From NCBI RefSeq assembly GCF_001611795.1, contig NZ_CP015098.1:8060001-8124000 (forward strand): a DNA stretch of 64,000 nucleotides. Reading direction: 5' to 3'. Both the position numbers and the translations under genes were made by a program. The notes under the pieces were generated by a model. The model worked only from the letters and a program-made list of their open reading frames with translations. It was not told the DNA's origin and ran no database searches. How positions within the stretch are numbered: position 1 is the stretch's first letter; each line of letters begins with the position of its first letter. This stretch comes from Streptomyces qaidamensis. Its GTDB lineage: Bacteria > Actinomycetota > Actinomycetes > Streptomycetales > Streptomycetaceae. Of the stretch, positions 43,132 through 52,358 are shown piece by piece.

Positions 43132-43504
43132 AGGGTGGGAGAGGCACCGGCCCTTGGGAGGCACTCCGCTCGCACCGCGGATGGACGGCGCCAGGCCGCG
43201 TCCCGTCCTGTGCAGGGACGGGCGACCTGCACCGCGGCAGGGGGCCTGCTGCCCCGCCCTGCGCCCTGCTCGGGAAGGCTTGATACGTGGCTCGACAGCT
43301 CGCTGGCCGGGTCGTTCTTGTGCAACCCCAAACCGAAATCGGGGCCTCGAAGGTGCTGAACGCGGCCCGGCTCCGCGAGGCGGTCCTGCCTCTTCTCGTC
43401 CTGGCCGGCGGCACCACCGCGATGGGCGTCATCGTCGCCACCGGGTGAACAAGGCCGTGGGCGCCATCGTGAACAGCTCTGGCACAGCGGCCGTGCAGCC
43501 GCCC
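43132..43504. other. 373-nt gap with one doubtful small frame
   Basis: Between the Rv1733c-like gene and the response regulator there is no clear gene. A 53-codon GTG frame at 43287-43448, behind GGAAGG, encodes a protein ending in a hydrophobic LREAVLPLLVLAGGTTAMGV stretch and could be a tiny membrane protein or a fragment; I would not annotate it firmly. Confidence 0.4.
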
Positions 43505-44161
43505 CTACCGCTCCCGGACCATGCCGCGCTCCCATGCCCAGGCGGCGATCTCGACCCGGTTGCGGGCGTCGATCTTCTGCTGGATGTTGGCCAGGTGCGT
43601 CTTGACGGTGGACAGTGACACCACCAGCTGGTCGCAGATCTCCTGGTTGGTGCGGCCCACCGCGACGAGCCGGGCCACGTCCAGTTCCCGTTCGGTCAGC
43701 GGGCAGGCGGCCGGCTCGGGCCGCGTGGCGGACAGTTCCTTCAACAGCCGGACGGTGACGGCGGGGGAGACGAGCGCGTCGCCGCGGGCGGCTGCCCGCA
43801 CCGCCTCGACGAGCAGGCTGGGCGGGGCGTCCTTGAGCAGGAAGCCGCAGGCTCCGTTGCGCAGCGCGGTGTGCACGTAGTCGTCCTGGTCGAACGTGGT
43901 GATCACGACGACCCTCATCGGGGTGTGGATCCCGGGGCCCGCCAGTGCCCGGGTGACGTCCAGGCCGTCCAGTTTGGGCATCCGGATGTCGACCAGGCAC
44001 ACGTCCGGCCGCAGCCGGCGGGCGAGTTCCACGCAGGCGGCGCCGTCGGGGGCCTCACCGATCACCTCGATGCCGGGCTGGGCGCCGAGGATCAGCCGGA
44101 AGCCCATGCGGACGAGCTCCTGGTCGTCCGCGATCAGCACCCGGATCGCCGCATCGTTCAC
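43505..44161 (-). CDS. NarL/LuxR-type response regulator
   Basis: A 218-residue regulator: receiver domain with Asp12/13 acidic pocket, phosphorylation Asp58 in VCLVDIRMPK, Thr in VVVITTFDQDD and Lys in GFLLKDAP; then a LuxR helix-turn-helix (LTERELDVARLVAVGRTNQEICDQLVVSLSTVKTHL, about 150-190). GTG start overlaps the kinase stop (GTGA), so it is made with the kinase. Likely target is the divergent ABC transporter operon. Confidence 0.94.
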   Translation of the reverse strand: MNDAAIRVLIADDQELVRMGFRLILGAQPGIEVIGEAPDGAACVELARRLRPDVCLVDIRMPKLDGLDVTRALAGPGIHTPMRVVVITTFDQDDYVHTALRNGACGFLLKDAPPSLLVEAVRAAARGDALVSPAVTVRLLKELSATRPEPAACPLTERELDVARLVAVGRTNQEICDQLVVSLSTVKTHLANIQQKIDARNRVEIAAWAWERGMVRER

Positions 44162-45354
44162 GCCGGTGATCCTGCCACAGCGGCCAGCACCGGGAAGGCG
44201 GCGGTCAGCCGCCAGCCGCCGTCGTCGGTGGGTGCGGCGGTCAGCGTGCCCTCCACCGCCTCGACGCGTTCCCGCAGGCCGATCAGGCCGAAGCCGCCGC
44301 GCCCGCCGACCGGGCCGGAGTGGGGCGCGGCCGGTGCCGTGTTGTACGCCTCGACCCGCAGCCGGTGCCCGTCCACATCGATCCGTACGGCGACCACGGC
44401 GCCGGGCGCGTGCCGGCGTACGTTGGTCAGCGCCTCCTGCACCACGCGGTGCACGGACGTCTCCACCTCGGGGGCGAGGCGCACCTCGCGGGCCGCCGCC
44501 GCCACGTGCAACTGGGCGTCCTCTTCGTCTCCGGAGAACGCGGATACCAGACGGGCGAGTTCCACCCAGACCTCGCCGGGCCGCACGCCCGCGTGGTCGT
44601 CCTCGCGCATGACCCGCACCAGACGGCGCATCGAGTCCAGTGCCTCCGATCCGGACCGGGTGATGTTCTGCAGCAGCGGTTGGACCTGTTCCGGGGCGGT
44701 GTGCTGGAGGGCCAGCGCGGCATTGGCCTGGACGATGATGCCGGTGACGTGGTGGGCGACGAAGTCGTGCAGGTCGTGGGCGAGTTCCAGGCGCTGGTGC
44801 TGGCGTACGGCGGCGATGTCGCGGGCCCGCCGCTCCTCCGTCAGCCGTGCCCGCAGGCCCCAGGCGAGAGCCAGGCCGGCGCCGAGCGCCATCAGCACGG
44901 ACCCGCTGAGGGCGTTCTGGCTGTCGTTCTGGATGTCCCCCGGCAGCAGGCGCAGCGGGATCACGATGACCGCCACGCTCAGTGCGGCCGAAACGGCCAC
45001 CGCGGTCCTCGGGCCCGGCACCGCCCACACCGCGCGGGACAGCAGCACCAGCAGAGCGACGCTCTCCAGCGCCCCGAACGTAGCGGCAATGTCCGGGCCC
45101 GCCCACGTGGCGATCACGGCCGTGAGGACCAGCGAGCCGCCCGCGACGAGCACGGCACGTACCCGCACGCTCGGCCGACGAGAGGGCCACAGCAGCGCCA
45201 TGCAGGCGAGCGGGCCGGACACCATCTGCAGCAAGCTCGTCCAGCGGTGGTCGGGCGCCCCTTTGGCGAACACGTCGAGCAACCACAGCAGGCCGAGGAA
45301 GATCCAGCCGGCGGCGATCAGCGCCCGGCGGAGCAGCGGAGTTTCGGAGTACAC
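44158..45354 (-). CDS. sensor histidine kinase (HisKA_3 type)
   Basis: A 398-residue kinase with about six N-terminal membrane segments (to residue 150), a dimerisation helix with the phospho-acceptor His in LELAHDLHDFVAHHVTGI (about 190) and an ATPase domain (VVQEALTNVRRHAPGA N box; GRGGFGLIGLRERVEAVEG G box). GTG 45354 is the best guess of start but lacks a strong ribosome site. It shares a 160-nt divergent promoter region with the ABC transporter operon, the common pattern for envelope stress or antibiotic-sensing systems. Confidence 0.9.
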   Translation of the reverse strand: MYSETPLLRRALIAAGWIFLGLLWLLDVFAKGAPDHRWTSLLQMVSGPLACMALLWPSRRPSVRVRAVLVAGGSLVLTAVIATWAGPDIAATFGALESVALLVLLSRAVWAVPGPRTAVAVSAALSVAVIVIPLRLLPGDIQNDSQNALSGSVLMALGAGLALAWGLRARLTEERRARDIAAVRQHQRLELAHDLHDFVAHHVTGIIVQANAALALQHTAPEQVQPLLQNITRSGSEALDSMRRLVRVMREDDHAGVRPGEVWVELARLVSAFSGDEEDAQLHVAAAAREVRLAPEVETSVHRVVQEALTNVRRHAPGAVVAVRIDVDGHRLRVEAYNTAPAAPHSGPVGGRGGFGLIGLRERVEAVEGTLTAAPTDDGGWRLTAAFPVLAAVAGSPA

Positions 45355-45516
45355 GCCCAGCAGGATACGGAAGCGGCGATTCCCGGCGGACTCGGCCGAA
45401 TGGCCGATGTCCGGCCGCCACAACCGGCCGTCCGGCCGAGCCTGCCGGGCACCCTGCGCCCCGATCGTGGACGGCATGCAACTGATGATCACCGTCCTCT
45501 CCGGGGAGACCGCCCG

Positions 45517-46239
45517 ATGAACATCCCCTCCGCCGTCCTGACCGGCACCGGCCTGTTCAAGTCCTACGGCATGACCCGCGCCCTGGCCGGCGTCGACATC
45601 GACGTGCTGGCCGGCGAGTCGCTGGCCGTCATGGGTCCGTCCGGCTCCGGCAAATCCACCTTGCTGCACTGCCTGGCCGGGATCGAACGGCCCGACTCCG
45701 GTGAAGTCCTGCTGGACGGCAAGAGGATCGACCAGCTCCGTGAACCGGTCCGCAGCGAGCTGCGCCGCACCGCGTTCGGCTTCGTCTTCCAGTCCGGCCA
45801 GCTGCTGCCGGAACTGCCCGCCGACGAGAACGTGGCCCTGCCGCTGATGCTCGGCGGCACAGCGCGCCGGGCAGCCGTCGAGCAGGCCCGGCAGTGGTTC
45901 GGGCCGCTCGGCCTGCAGGGCGTGGAGAGCCGGCGTCCCGGACAGCTGTCCGGAGGTCAGGCTCAGCGGGTCGCCATCGCCCGGGCCCTGGTCGGACGCC
46001 CGAAAGTGATCTTCGCTGACGAGCCGACCGGAGCGCTGGACCAGGCCACCGGCCTGGAGGTGATCCGCCTGCTGGTGGACGTCAGCCGCAGCCAGGGCGC
46101 CGCCCTGGTCGTCGTCACCCACGACGCGAACGTGGCCCGCTGGTGCGACCGCACGGTGCAGGTCCGCGACGGCGTGCTGGCCGGAGGCCAGGCTGAGACG
46201 GCGACCGGCGCCGAGGCGAAGGCGGGGCACCGGCGATGA
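45517..46239 (+). CDS. MacB/LolD-type ABC ATPase
   Basis: A 240-residue ATPase with Walker A GPSGSGKST (about 40-48), Q-loop FVFQSGQLLPELPADENVALPL typical of the LolD/FtsE/MacB branch, signature LSGGQAQRVAIARA and Walker B VIFADEPTGALD, all intact. ATG follows GGGGAG. The stop overlaps the permease start (ATGA). Together they form a mechanotransmitting transporter, often for antimicrobial peptide defence or envelope turnover. Confidence 0.94.
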   Translation: MNIPSAVLTGTGLFKSYGMTRALAGVDIDVLAGESLAVMGPSGSGKSTLLHCLAGIERPDSGEVLLDGKRIDQLREPVRSELRRTAFGFVFQSGQLLPELPADENVALPLMLGGTARRAAVEQARQWFGPLGLQGVESRRPGQLSGGQAQRVAIARALVGRPKVIFADEPTGALDQATGLEVIRLLVDVSRSQGAALVVVTHDANVARWCDRTVQVRDGVLAGGQAETATGAEAKAGHRR

Positions 46240-48245
46240 GGGCACTGGATCGCACCACCTGGGCGCTGACCTGGCGGCTCACCCGGGCCGGCGGACGCAC
46301 CGGCCTGCTCGCCACCGGGCTCGCGGTCGCGGCGGCGGCCGTGTCCACCACCCTGCTCCTGCTGTGCGTCGCGATGAACCTGGGCTTCCAGCACCGCTCG
46401 GACCGTGCCGATTGGCGGAACCCGGCGGAGTCCTCACGTCCGGTGGCCGTCGAGGCGGTCGGGACGACCTTCACCCGGGGAGCGCCCGTCACCGTCGTGG
46501 ACGTCGCCCGGTTGCCCGGACGCACCGCTCCCGCCCCGCCCGGCCTCGACCGCTTCCCCGCCCCCGGCGAACTGTGGGTCTCGCCGGCGCTCGGGGCGCT
46601 GCTCGACCGGCTGCCCGCCGACCGTCACCCCGTCCCCGGCACGCCCACCGGAACGCTGGGCCGCGAGGCGCTGGCGCACCCCGGCGAACTCGTCGCGGTG
46701 GTCGGACACCGCTCGACCGACCCGGCGGTCACCACCCCGCGCGAGCCCGATCCCCGCCGGGTCGGCGACATCGCCTCCCCCACCCGCGTCGCATCTTTCA
46801 CCGGCGCGCCGCTCACGGACGGCATGGGCGGGACGTACGAGTCCCTGGCCCGACTCGCCACCGTCCTCGTCGTCGTTCCGCTGCTGGTGCTGGGGGCCTC
46901 CGCCGCCCGGCTGTCGGTCTCCCGCCGAGACCAGCGGCTCGCCGCACTACGCCTGGTCGGCGCCACGCCGGGCCGTGTCGCCGGGCTGACGGCCGCCGAG
47001 GCGCTGCTGACCTCGGCGGCCGGGGCACTGCTCGGCGTCGTGGGGTACGCGGCGCTGCTGCCGGTGGCGGCGAGTCTGCCGCTCGCTGGCGGCGCCTGGT
47101 ACCCGGCCGACCTGTGGATCGGCGCACTACCGCTGCTGGCGGTGACAGCCGGGGTGGTCGCGCTGGTCGTGGTCAGCGCGCTCGCCGGGCTGCGTCAGGT
47201 GGTCGTCGGCCCGCTGGGCGTGGCACGCCGGTCGCGCAGCCGGGGAGCGAGCGCCGTGCGGGCGGTGGTCTTCGTGGCCGTCGTCGCCTCATACGGCTGG
47301 ATCACCAAGAAGTACGGCAGCGACGACTCCATGGCGCTGTTCGCGTTCGCCGCGCTCTTCCTGGCGCTGGCCGTGATCGGGCCCTGGGTGGTCCGGCTGC
47401 TCGGCAGGATCGTCACCGCCCTGGCCAAGCGGCCCGCGACGCTGCTGGCCGGGCGCCGGCTGCTGGACGATCCGAAGGCCGCCTGGCGGATCGTCTCCGG
47501 GCTCACCCTGGCCGGTTTCGTCGCCGGGTTCTTCGCCCTGCTCACCCTGGACGCCACTTCCTCGTGGGGAGGACGGCCCGACCAGCTCGCCATCGCCGTC
47601 CCTCACAACAAGGTGACGCAGGTACGGACGCGGGCCGAACAACGTCTGCACGCCGCCGGGGTGACCGCGGTGATCGGCGTGGACGACGGCTACGTGGCCC
47701 AGGGCCCCTACGACAGCCGCCAGGTCACCGCCACCGTGTCCGGCGGCCCGGCCGACCTGGACCGCGCCCGTACCGCGCTGACGGGCCTGATCCCCGACCA
47801 GTACCCGATCACCGGGCCCGAGGTGAACTGGTCCGAGGCACGGTTCACCCGGGACTTCACCACCATCACCCGGATGGTGCTCGTGGTGACGTTCGCGGTC
47901 GCCATCACCTCGGCCGGGATCACCGCGGCCGCCGCCGTCCTGGACCGCCGCCGCACCTACGGCCTCCTGCACCTGGCCGGGACCCCACTGCGGGTCCTGG
48001 ACGCCGCCCGCAGCCGGGAGACGCTGATCCCGGTGACGGTGCTGGGGGGCGGTGCTGTCGTGGCGGGGCTGCTGTGCGGGGGATCGGCGATGCTGGCGGG
48101 CGGCGGCTCGTCGTTCGACGCGCGCGGCGTGATCGTTCTCGCCGTGTGCTGCGCCGCCGGTGTCGCCGGAATTCTGGCGGCCGGCGGGCTGAGCCGTCCC
48201 CTGCTGCGGTCGGTCACCCGGCAGGCGGGGGCACGGGGGGAGTGA
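46236..48245 (+). CDS. FtsX-family ABC permease
   Basis: A 669-residue permease. One N-terminal membrane segment (LLATGLAVAAAAVSTTLLLL, about 28-47), an extracytoplasmic domain (about 60-190), then two FtsX cores (SLARLATVLVVVPLLVLGASAARLSVSRRDQRLAALRLVGATP near 210-260 and RMVLVVTFAVAITSAGITAAAAVLDRRRTYGLLHLAGTP near 545-590) and a second external domain between. Architecture is typical of streptomycete permeases paired with two-component systems. Confidence 0.92.
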   Translation: MRALDRTTWALTWRLTRAGGRTGLLATGLAVAAAAVSTTLLLLCVAMNLGFQHRSDRADWRNPAESSRPVAVEAVGTTFTRGAPVTVVDVARLPGRTAPAPPGLDRFPAPGELWVSPALGALLDRLPADRHPVPGTPTGTLGREALAHPGELVAVVGHRSTDPAVTTPREPDPRRVGDIASPTRVASFTGAPLTDGMGGTYESLARLATVLVVVPLLVLGASAARLSVSRRDQRLAALRLVGATPGRVAGLTAAEALLTSAAGALLGVVGYAALLPVAASLPLAGGAWYPADLWIGALPLLAVTAGVVALVVVSALAGLRQVVVGPLGVARRSRSRGASAVRAVVFVAVVASYGWITKKYGSDDSMALFAFAALFLALAVIGPWVVRLLGRIVTALAKRPATLLAGRRLLDDPKAAWRIVSGLTLAGFVAGFFALLTLDATSSWGGRPDQLAIAVPHNKVTQVRTRAEQRLHAAGVTAVIGVDDGYVAQGPYDSRQVTATVSGGPADLDRARTALTGLIPDQYPITGPEVNWSEARFTRDFTTITRMVLVVTFAVAITSAGITAAAAVLDRRRTYGLLHLAGTPLRVLDAARSRETLIPVTVLGGGAVVAGLLCGGSAMLAGGGSSFDARGVIVLAVCCAAGVAGILAAGGLSRPLLRSVTRQAGARGE

Positions 48246-48250
48246 GAGCC

Positions 48251-48287
48251 GCGGGGGCTGGGCCCGGCGGCCGGGCCCAGCCCCCGC
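48251..48287. terminator. strong hairpin terminator after the ABC operon
   Basis: A 17-bp perfect stem (48251-48267 with 48271-48287) and a 3-nt loop, directly after the permease stop. No T-run, as usual in Streptomyces. Confidence 0.9.
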
Positions 48288-48505
48288 AGCACGGAGCCGG
48301 CGCCGACGTCAGGCGCACGGCATTCGCGTCGTACCGGCAAATTTCCGGAATCTTCAGTTCTGCGGCCGAGAGGCCCCCCGGCGCTCTCGCGACCAGTGAG
48401 CCGTCTAGTTCCGTCGCTACGCCGGAGCCGACCGAATGCTCAAGCCTCTCCCCGGTCATCAATCCCGCCCGTACTGCCGACTAGCCCGCCCGCAAGCCGC
48501 CCGGC

Positions 48506-48980
48506 TTGCGTGAGCGCATGCGTGCGACGGTTCGGGCGGAGGTGGTCGAGGTGGCGCACCGGCTCTTCACCGAGCAGGGGTTCGACCGGACGACGGTCGA
48601 CCCGATCGCCGCCGAGGTGGGCCTGTCGCGCGCCAGTCTCTTCCGGTATTTCGGCACCAAGGAAGAGATCGTCCTGGGACGCCTGGCGGGCTCCGGCCGC
48701 CATGTCGCGGAGGCGCTGGCCGCCCGTCCCGACGACGAGCGGCCCTGGGAGGCACTGCGCCGGGCGTTCGACGTCCTGACGCGGATGAACGAGGCAGCGC
48801 CCGAGCAGGCACTCGCCTGTCTGCGCATGCTGCAGGAGACACCGTCGCTGCGCGCCGGGCACTACGAAAAGCAACTGAGCTGGCAGGAACTGCTGGTGCC
48901 GGAGATCGCCCGGCGGCTGGGCGTCAGCCCTGACCGGCCCGAGGACACCAGGCCGAACGCACTGGCCGCCGCCGCCCTAG
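48506..48980 (+). pseudogene. TetR-family regulator, 5' part, cut by IS element
   Basis: The N-terminal helix-turn-helix is intact: VEVAHRLFTEQGFDRTTVDPIAAEVGLSRASLFRYFGTKEEIV (about residues 12-55), followed by ligand-domain helices to RPNALAAAAL. At 48977-48980 (CTAG) the frame runs into an IS701-type element and stops a few codons inside it. Removal of the element with one CTAG copy restores frame: the next codons give ALACLDVAATGW, a normal TetR C-terminal helix. TTG 48506 or ATG 48518 may be the start. The product is probably inactive, or a truncated DNA-binding form. Confidence 0.85.
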
Positions 48981-50378
48981 TACTGCAACGGTGCTTGCCG
49001 TGACTGATGGCCAGTTCAGGGGCTGTGTCCGCGTCGTTTGTAGTGGCTGGTGCGGGCCTGGTGCTGTCGTCGTCGGCGCCAGGTCGACCAGTGCAGGATG
49101 TGCTCGACGGGTGTGGGTCGGCGGTCGGTGAGGCGGGTGATCAGCCGTCGTATCTCGGCGAGGCTGAGGTGGATGAGCTGGGAGGATCCGTTTCTGCTTT
49201 CCCGGCGTCCAGCTCGCGGGCTCGCAGGACGGTCAGGCAGGCGTGGGCAGCCATGGCCAGGGTCATGTGCCGGTGCCAGCCGGGATAGCGGCGGACCTGG
49301 TAGTCGTCCAGGCCGCATTCCTGTTTCGCGCTCTGGAAGCACTCCTCGATGGCCCACCTGCTGCCCGCGATGCGGATCAGGTCGTCAAGCGTTGTCTCAA
49401 CCGGGCAGTAGGCGATGTAGTAAGAGATCTCCCCGGGTCGGCTCACGCTGCGGCGGGCGAGGACCCAGTGGCGGCGGTCGGGTCGGTGCCAGGGCCGGAC
49501 CTCGACGCGTGCCCAGTCGTAGATCCGCGGGCCGTGAGCCCCGGTGCCGCAGGAACGGCGCTTCCATTTCTGCCGGGCAAGACCGTTGAACAAGTCATGG
49601 ACGGGATGGTCGATCGCCCAGCGGGTGACCACGGTGTCGTGGCGGGTGGTGGCCATGACGTGGAAGACGTCCGCCCGCTCCAGCTCCGACCGCCAGCCTT
49701 TGCTGAACCCGTAGGCGGCATCCGCGGTCACCCACCGAAACGGGACCCTGTCCGCCATGGCGCGGCGGACCATCGCCTTCGCCATGGCCACCTTGGTCTC
49801 AAAGGCGACCTCGTCGTCGACGCCGGCCCGGCGGCACCTTTCACGGTCGTCGGTCCAGGATGCGGGCAGATACAGACGCCGGTCGATCAGAGTCCGCCCG
49901 CGGCTCGTGGCGTACGCGAGGAAGACGCCGACCTGGCAGTTCTCCGTCCGCCCGGCGGTGCCGGAGTACTGCCGCTGCACCCCGGCCGACCGCGTCCCCT
50001 TCTTCAAGAAGCCCGTGTCGTCCACGACCAGGACGGCGTCCTGGTCGCCGAGGTTGTCGACCACGTACTGACGCACGTCGTCGAGCACCTCATCCGCGTC
50101 CCACTCGATCCGGTTCAGCATCCTGTGGATACGATCCGGGCCTTCGTGGCCGGCTTCCTCCGCCAGCGTCCAGCCGTTCTTCCGCTGCAGCGGAGCGATC
50201 AGGCCCCGCATATAAGCCAGTGCCGACTCCCGCGGCTCCGACCTGCTGAAACGGTGCACGAACCGCTCATGCACAGCGTCCAGTTCACCCGCCCACAACC
50301 TGACATCAGCAAGGTCCCCACCCATGAACACACCAACGACCAACCTGGCCATCAGTCACGGCAAGCACCGTTGCAGTA
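48981..50378 (-). mobile_element. complete IS701-family insertion sequence, 1398 bp
   Basis: The element has 34-bp perfect terminal inverted repeats (48981-49014 and 50345-50378, beginning TACTGCAACGGTGCTTGCCG) and is flanked by a CTAG direct repeat (48977-48980 and 50379-50382). IS701-family elements produce 4-bp YTAR duplications, which CTAG fits. Perfect ends and an open transposase frame indicate a recent insertion. Confidence 0.95.
49141..50325 (-). CDS. IS701-family transposase
   Basis: A 394-residue DDE transposase (403 if started at 50352, which would lie inside the inverted repeat). Catalytic residues are visible: Asp in LVVDDTGFLKKGTRSAGVQ, Asp in FRWVTADAAYGFSKGW, and Glu in SRWAIEECFQSAKQECGLDDYQ. 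The frame is intact, so the element may be active. Confidence 0.93.
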   Translation of the reverse strand: MGGDLADVRLWAGELDAVHERFVHRFSRSEPRESALAYMRGLIAPLQRKNGWTLAEEAGHEGPDRIHRMLNRIEWDADEVLDDVRQYVVDNLGDQDAVLVVDDTGFLKKGTRSAGVQRQYSGTAGRTENCQVGVFLAYATSRGRTLIDRRLYLPASWTDDRERCRRAGVDDEVAFETKVAMAKAMVRRAMADRVPFRWVTADAAYGFSKGWRSELERADVFHVMATTRHDTVVTRWAIDHPVHDLFNGLARQKWKRRSCGTGAHGPRIYDWARVEVRPWHRPDRRHWVLARRSVSRPGEISYYIAYCPVETTLDDLIRIAGSRWAIEECFQSAKQECGLDDYQVRRYPGWHRHMTLAMAAHACLTVLRARELDAGKAETDPPSSSTSASPRYDG

Positions 50379-50382
50379 CTAG

Positions 50383-50500
50383 CCTGCCTTGACGTGGCCG
50401 CCACGGGATGGGCGGCCTGCGAGGGTACTGTCCCGCCGGCCGTCCTGCTCGACCGGGCGATGGGCGCGTTGAGGGAGCAACCGGGCCCGCCCGCCCCGCC
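50383..50500 (+). pseudogene. TetR-family regulator, 3' remnant after IS element
   Basis: Codons continuing the TetR frame read ACLDVAATGWAACEGTVPPA then VLLDRAMGALRE, a normal end for the family. No stop follows at the expected place; the frame runs on into low-quality sequence to 50972, so the 3' end was also changed. End coordinate approximate. Confidence 0.65.
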
Positions 50501-51027
50501 GGTGCGCTTCCACGCTCGCTCCGCCACGGCGGGAAAGTGGCTGCTACCGCACCGAGTACACGCCGCAGCCCGTACCGTCGGTAGGAGTATCACCGCCGAG
50601 TCTGTGCGCGCTGGCCGAAGTCGTGCCTTGAGCTGCCGGCTGAGGCAGTCGCTCAGATGCGCCGAGAAGCCGGGGCAGGCGCGCCAGGTCCGGATACCTT
50701 GCGCGGCCGTACGTGTGCGGGCTCCTCGCGCATCTTCCGGGCTGCAGTGCGCGCTCCCGGGCAGCGAGTCCTGTGACCCGCATGCACCTGACGCGACGTC
50801 AGGTAAGTCGGCATCTGGTCAGCATCAGTTCCTGCGCATCCTGAAAAGGCTGTCCGGACAGGCACGTGGTCGGGGGCTGATTGGCGCGGAAGCCCAGGCC
50901 GGGAGCCCTGCCCCCAATGACAAGCGATGTTCCTCACAATCGTCGACTGCGACGCGTGCCCGTGTAGAGTGAAGACCGCCCTTGACCTGCACAAAGCAGG
51001 CAGGGAGCCGTCTTCCAGGAGTCCAAA
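50501..51027. other. gene-free stretch before panD
   Basis: No coding frame with family features. The last 60 nt hold the panD ribosome site and a small hairpin CCTGC-ACAAA-GCAGG near 50990 that may be part of its leader. Confidence 0.5.
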
Positions 51028-51447
51028 GTGCTGCGTACTCTGTTCAAGTCCAAGATCCACCGAGCCACCGTCACCCAGGCCGACCTGCACTACGTGGGAT
51101 CCGTGACCATCGACGCCGACCTGCTCGACGCCGCCGATTTGTTGCCCGGCGAGCTCGTGCACATCGTGGACATCACCAACGGGGCCCGGCTGGAGACGTA
51201 CGTCATCGAGGGCGAGCGCGGATCCGGTGTGATCGGGATCAACGGGGCCGCGGCCCATCTCGTCCACCCCGGCGACCTCGTGATCATCATCAGCTACGCC
51301 CAGGTGACGGACGCCGAGGCGCGGGCACTCACCCCCCGGGTCGTGCACGTGGACCACGACAACCGGATCGTGGCCCTCGGCGCCGACCCGTCCGAGCCGG
51401 TACCGGGCTCGGACCAGCAGCGCAGCCCGCAGGCCGTCCGGGCCTGA
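51028..51447 (+). CDS. panD: aspartate 1-decarboxylase
   Basis: A 139-residue pyruvoyl enzyme that makes beta-alanine for pantothenate. The self-cleavage site Gly24-Ser25 is in HYVGSVTID; LRTLFKSKIHRATVTQADL and NGAAAHLVHPGDLVIIISYAQ are family marks. GTG start behind AGGAG. Length is typical of actinobacterial PanD. Confidence 0.96.
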   Translation: MLRTLFKSKIHRATVTQADLHYVGSVTIDADLLDAADLLPGELVHIVDITNGARLETYVIEGERGSGVIGINGAAAHLVHPGDLVIIISYAQVTDAEARALTPRVVHVDHDNRIVALGADPSEPVPGSDQQRSPQAVRA

Positions 51448-51475
51448 CCGACGTACAGGGGACAGGAGCGTGTCC

Positions 51476-51820
51476 ATGAGCGACCCGGAGATCCGCGACG
51501 ACCGGGCGGCGGGCCGGCTGGAGGCCGTGTCCGGCGGTGAAGTCGTCGGCCGCATCGAGTACTTCGTGCTGGAAAGCCCCGAGCGCGCGCTCGTGCCCGT
51601 CCACACGATCGTCGAGCCGGCCCACGAGGGCCAGGGCATCGCCGGGTCGCTCGCGCGCGAGCTCCACGCCCTCGCCGGCCGCGAGCACAGCGCCGTCGCC
51701 TCGCTCTGTCCGTACGTCACCAAGTGGGCCGAACGCCACCCGGACGAGGCGCAGCCGACCGACGAGGCCCTCCTCGCGGCGGCGAAGGACTGGCTGAGGG
51801 CGCATCCCGGCCGTTTTTGA
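51476..51820 (+). CDS. YjdJ-type GNAT acetyltransferase
   Basis: A 114-residue minimal GNAT protein: GGEVVGRIEYFVL, HTIVEPAHEGQGIAGSLARELH (acetyl-CoA loop), LCPYVTKWAERHPD. ATG 51476 follows GGAG with 7-nt spacing, about 28 nt after panD. The last codons fall in a repeat array. Substrate unknown. Confidence 0.88.
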   Translation: MSDPEIRDDRAAGRLEAVSGGEVVGRIEYFVLESPERALVPVHTIVEPAHEGQGIAGSLARELHALAGREHSAVASLCPYVTKWAERHPDEAQPTDEALLAAAKDWLRAHPGRF

Positions 51821-51882
51821 GATCCCGGCCCGCTTTTTGAATTCAGCCGCTTTCAGGATCCCGGCCGCTTTCGAAGGCCGTT
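51804..51882 (+). repeat. imperfect repeats of ATCCCGGCCGCTTTTTGA
   Basis: About four diverged copies of an 18-nt unit (ATCCCGGCCGTTTTTGAG, ATCCCGGCCCGCTTTTTGA, TTCAGCCGCTTTCAGG, ATCCCGGCCGCTTTCGAAGG) start within the last codons of the GNAT gene and run into the spacer. The T-runs after GC blocks could terminate transcription. Confidence 0.55.
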
Positions 51883-52010
51883 CCCGTCATCCCGGTCCCA
51901 TTACCCCACCTGGTCCCCTCCCCGTCCCGCGGGGGAGTGACTGCGGAGGCGGGTGCCGGGTAGGCGGGGGTAGTCCAGAGCCGGAGCCGTCCTACTGGCT
52001 GGAGGACCTG

Positions 52011-52283
52011 ATGACGAACCCGATTCCCGACCCCGTGCCGCCGGCGCCGACACCGGGCCCGGATCCCCAGCACCCGGAGCCACCGGGCCCCGATCCCGTG
52101 CCGAACCCGCAGCCCCCGCCGGGCCCGGAGCCGACCCCGCCTCCGCCGGCGCCCACGCCGCCACCGGGCCCGCCCCCGCCGGCGCCCCCGGGCCCCGACC
52201 CCGTGCCGGGCCCCGACCCGTCCCCGATCCCCCCGGGACCGGACCCCGTGCCGAACCCGGAGCCGGGCCCTCCACTGTCCTGA
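52011..52283 (+). CDS. small proline-rich protein
   Basis: A 90-residue protein more than half proline, built on PxPDPVP and PPGPxP repeats after TNPIPDPVPPAP. GGAGG lies 6-10 nt upstream of the ATG, which supports translation. No signal peptide or membrane segment. Such short Pro-rich frames occur in streptomycetes without known role. Confidence 0.6.
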   Translation: MTNPIPDPVPPAPTPGPDPQHPEPPGPDPVPNPQPPPGPEPTPPPPAPTPPPGPPPPAPPGPDPVPGPDPSPIPPGPDPVPNPEPGPPLS

Positions 52284-52297
52284 CCCCGGACGCGAAC

Positions 52298-52334
52298 GGG
52301 GCGGTGGACGGCATCTCCTGCCGTCCACCGCCCC
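52298..52334. terminator. bidirectional terminator between Pro-rich gene and gnd
   Basis: A 15-bp perfect stem (52298-52312 with 52320-52334) and 7-nt loop between converging genes. Confidence 0.88.
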
Positions 52335-52358
52335 GCACGCGTTCCTCAGCGGCAGCGC

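Noticed and set aside
45477..45521. 14-codon leader peptide before the ABC ATPase
   Set aside because: The frame overlaps the ATPase start by chance-compatible ATGA and has no ribosome site; too short to support.
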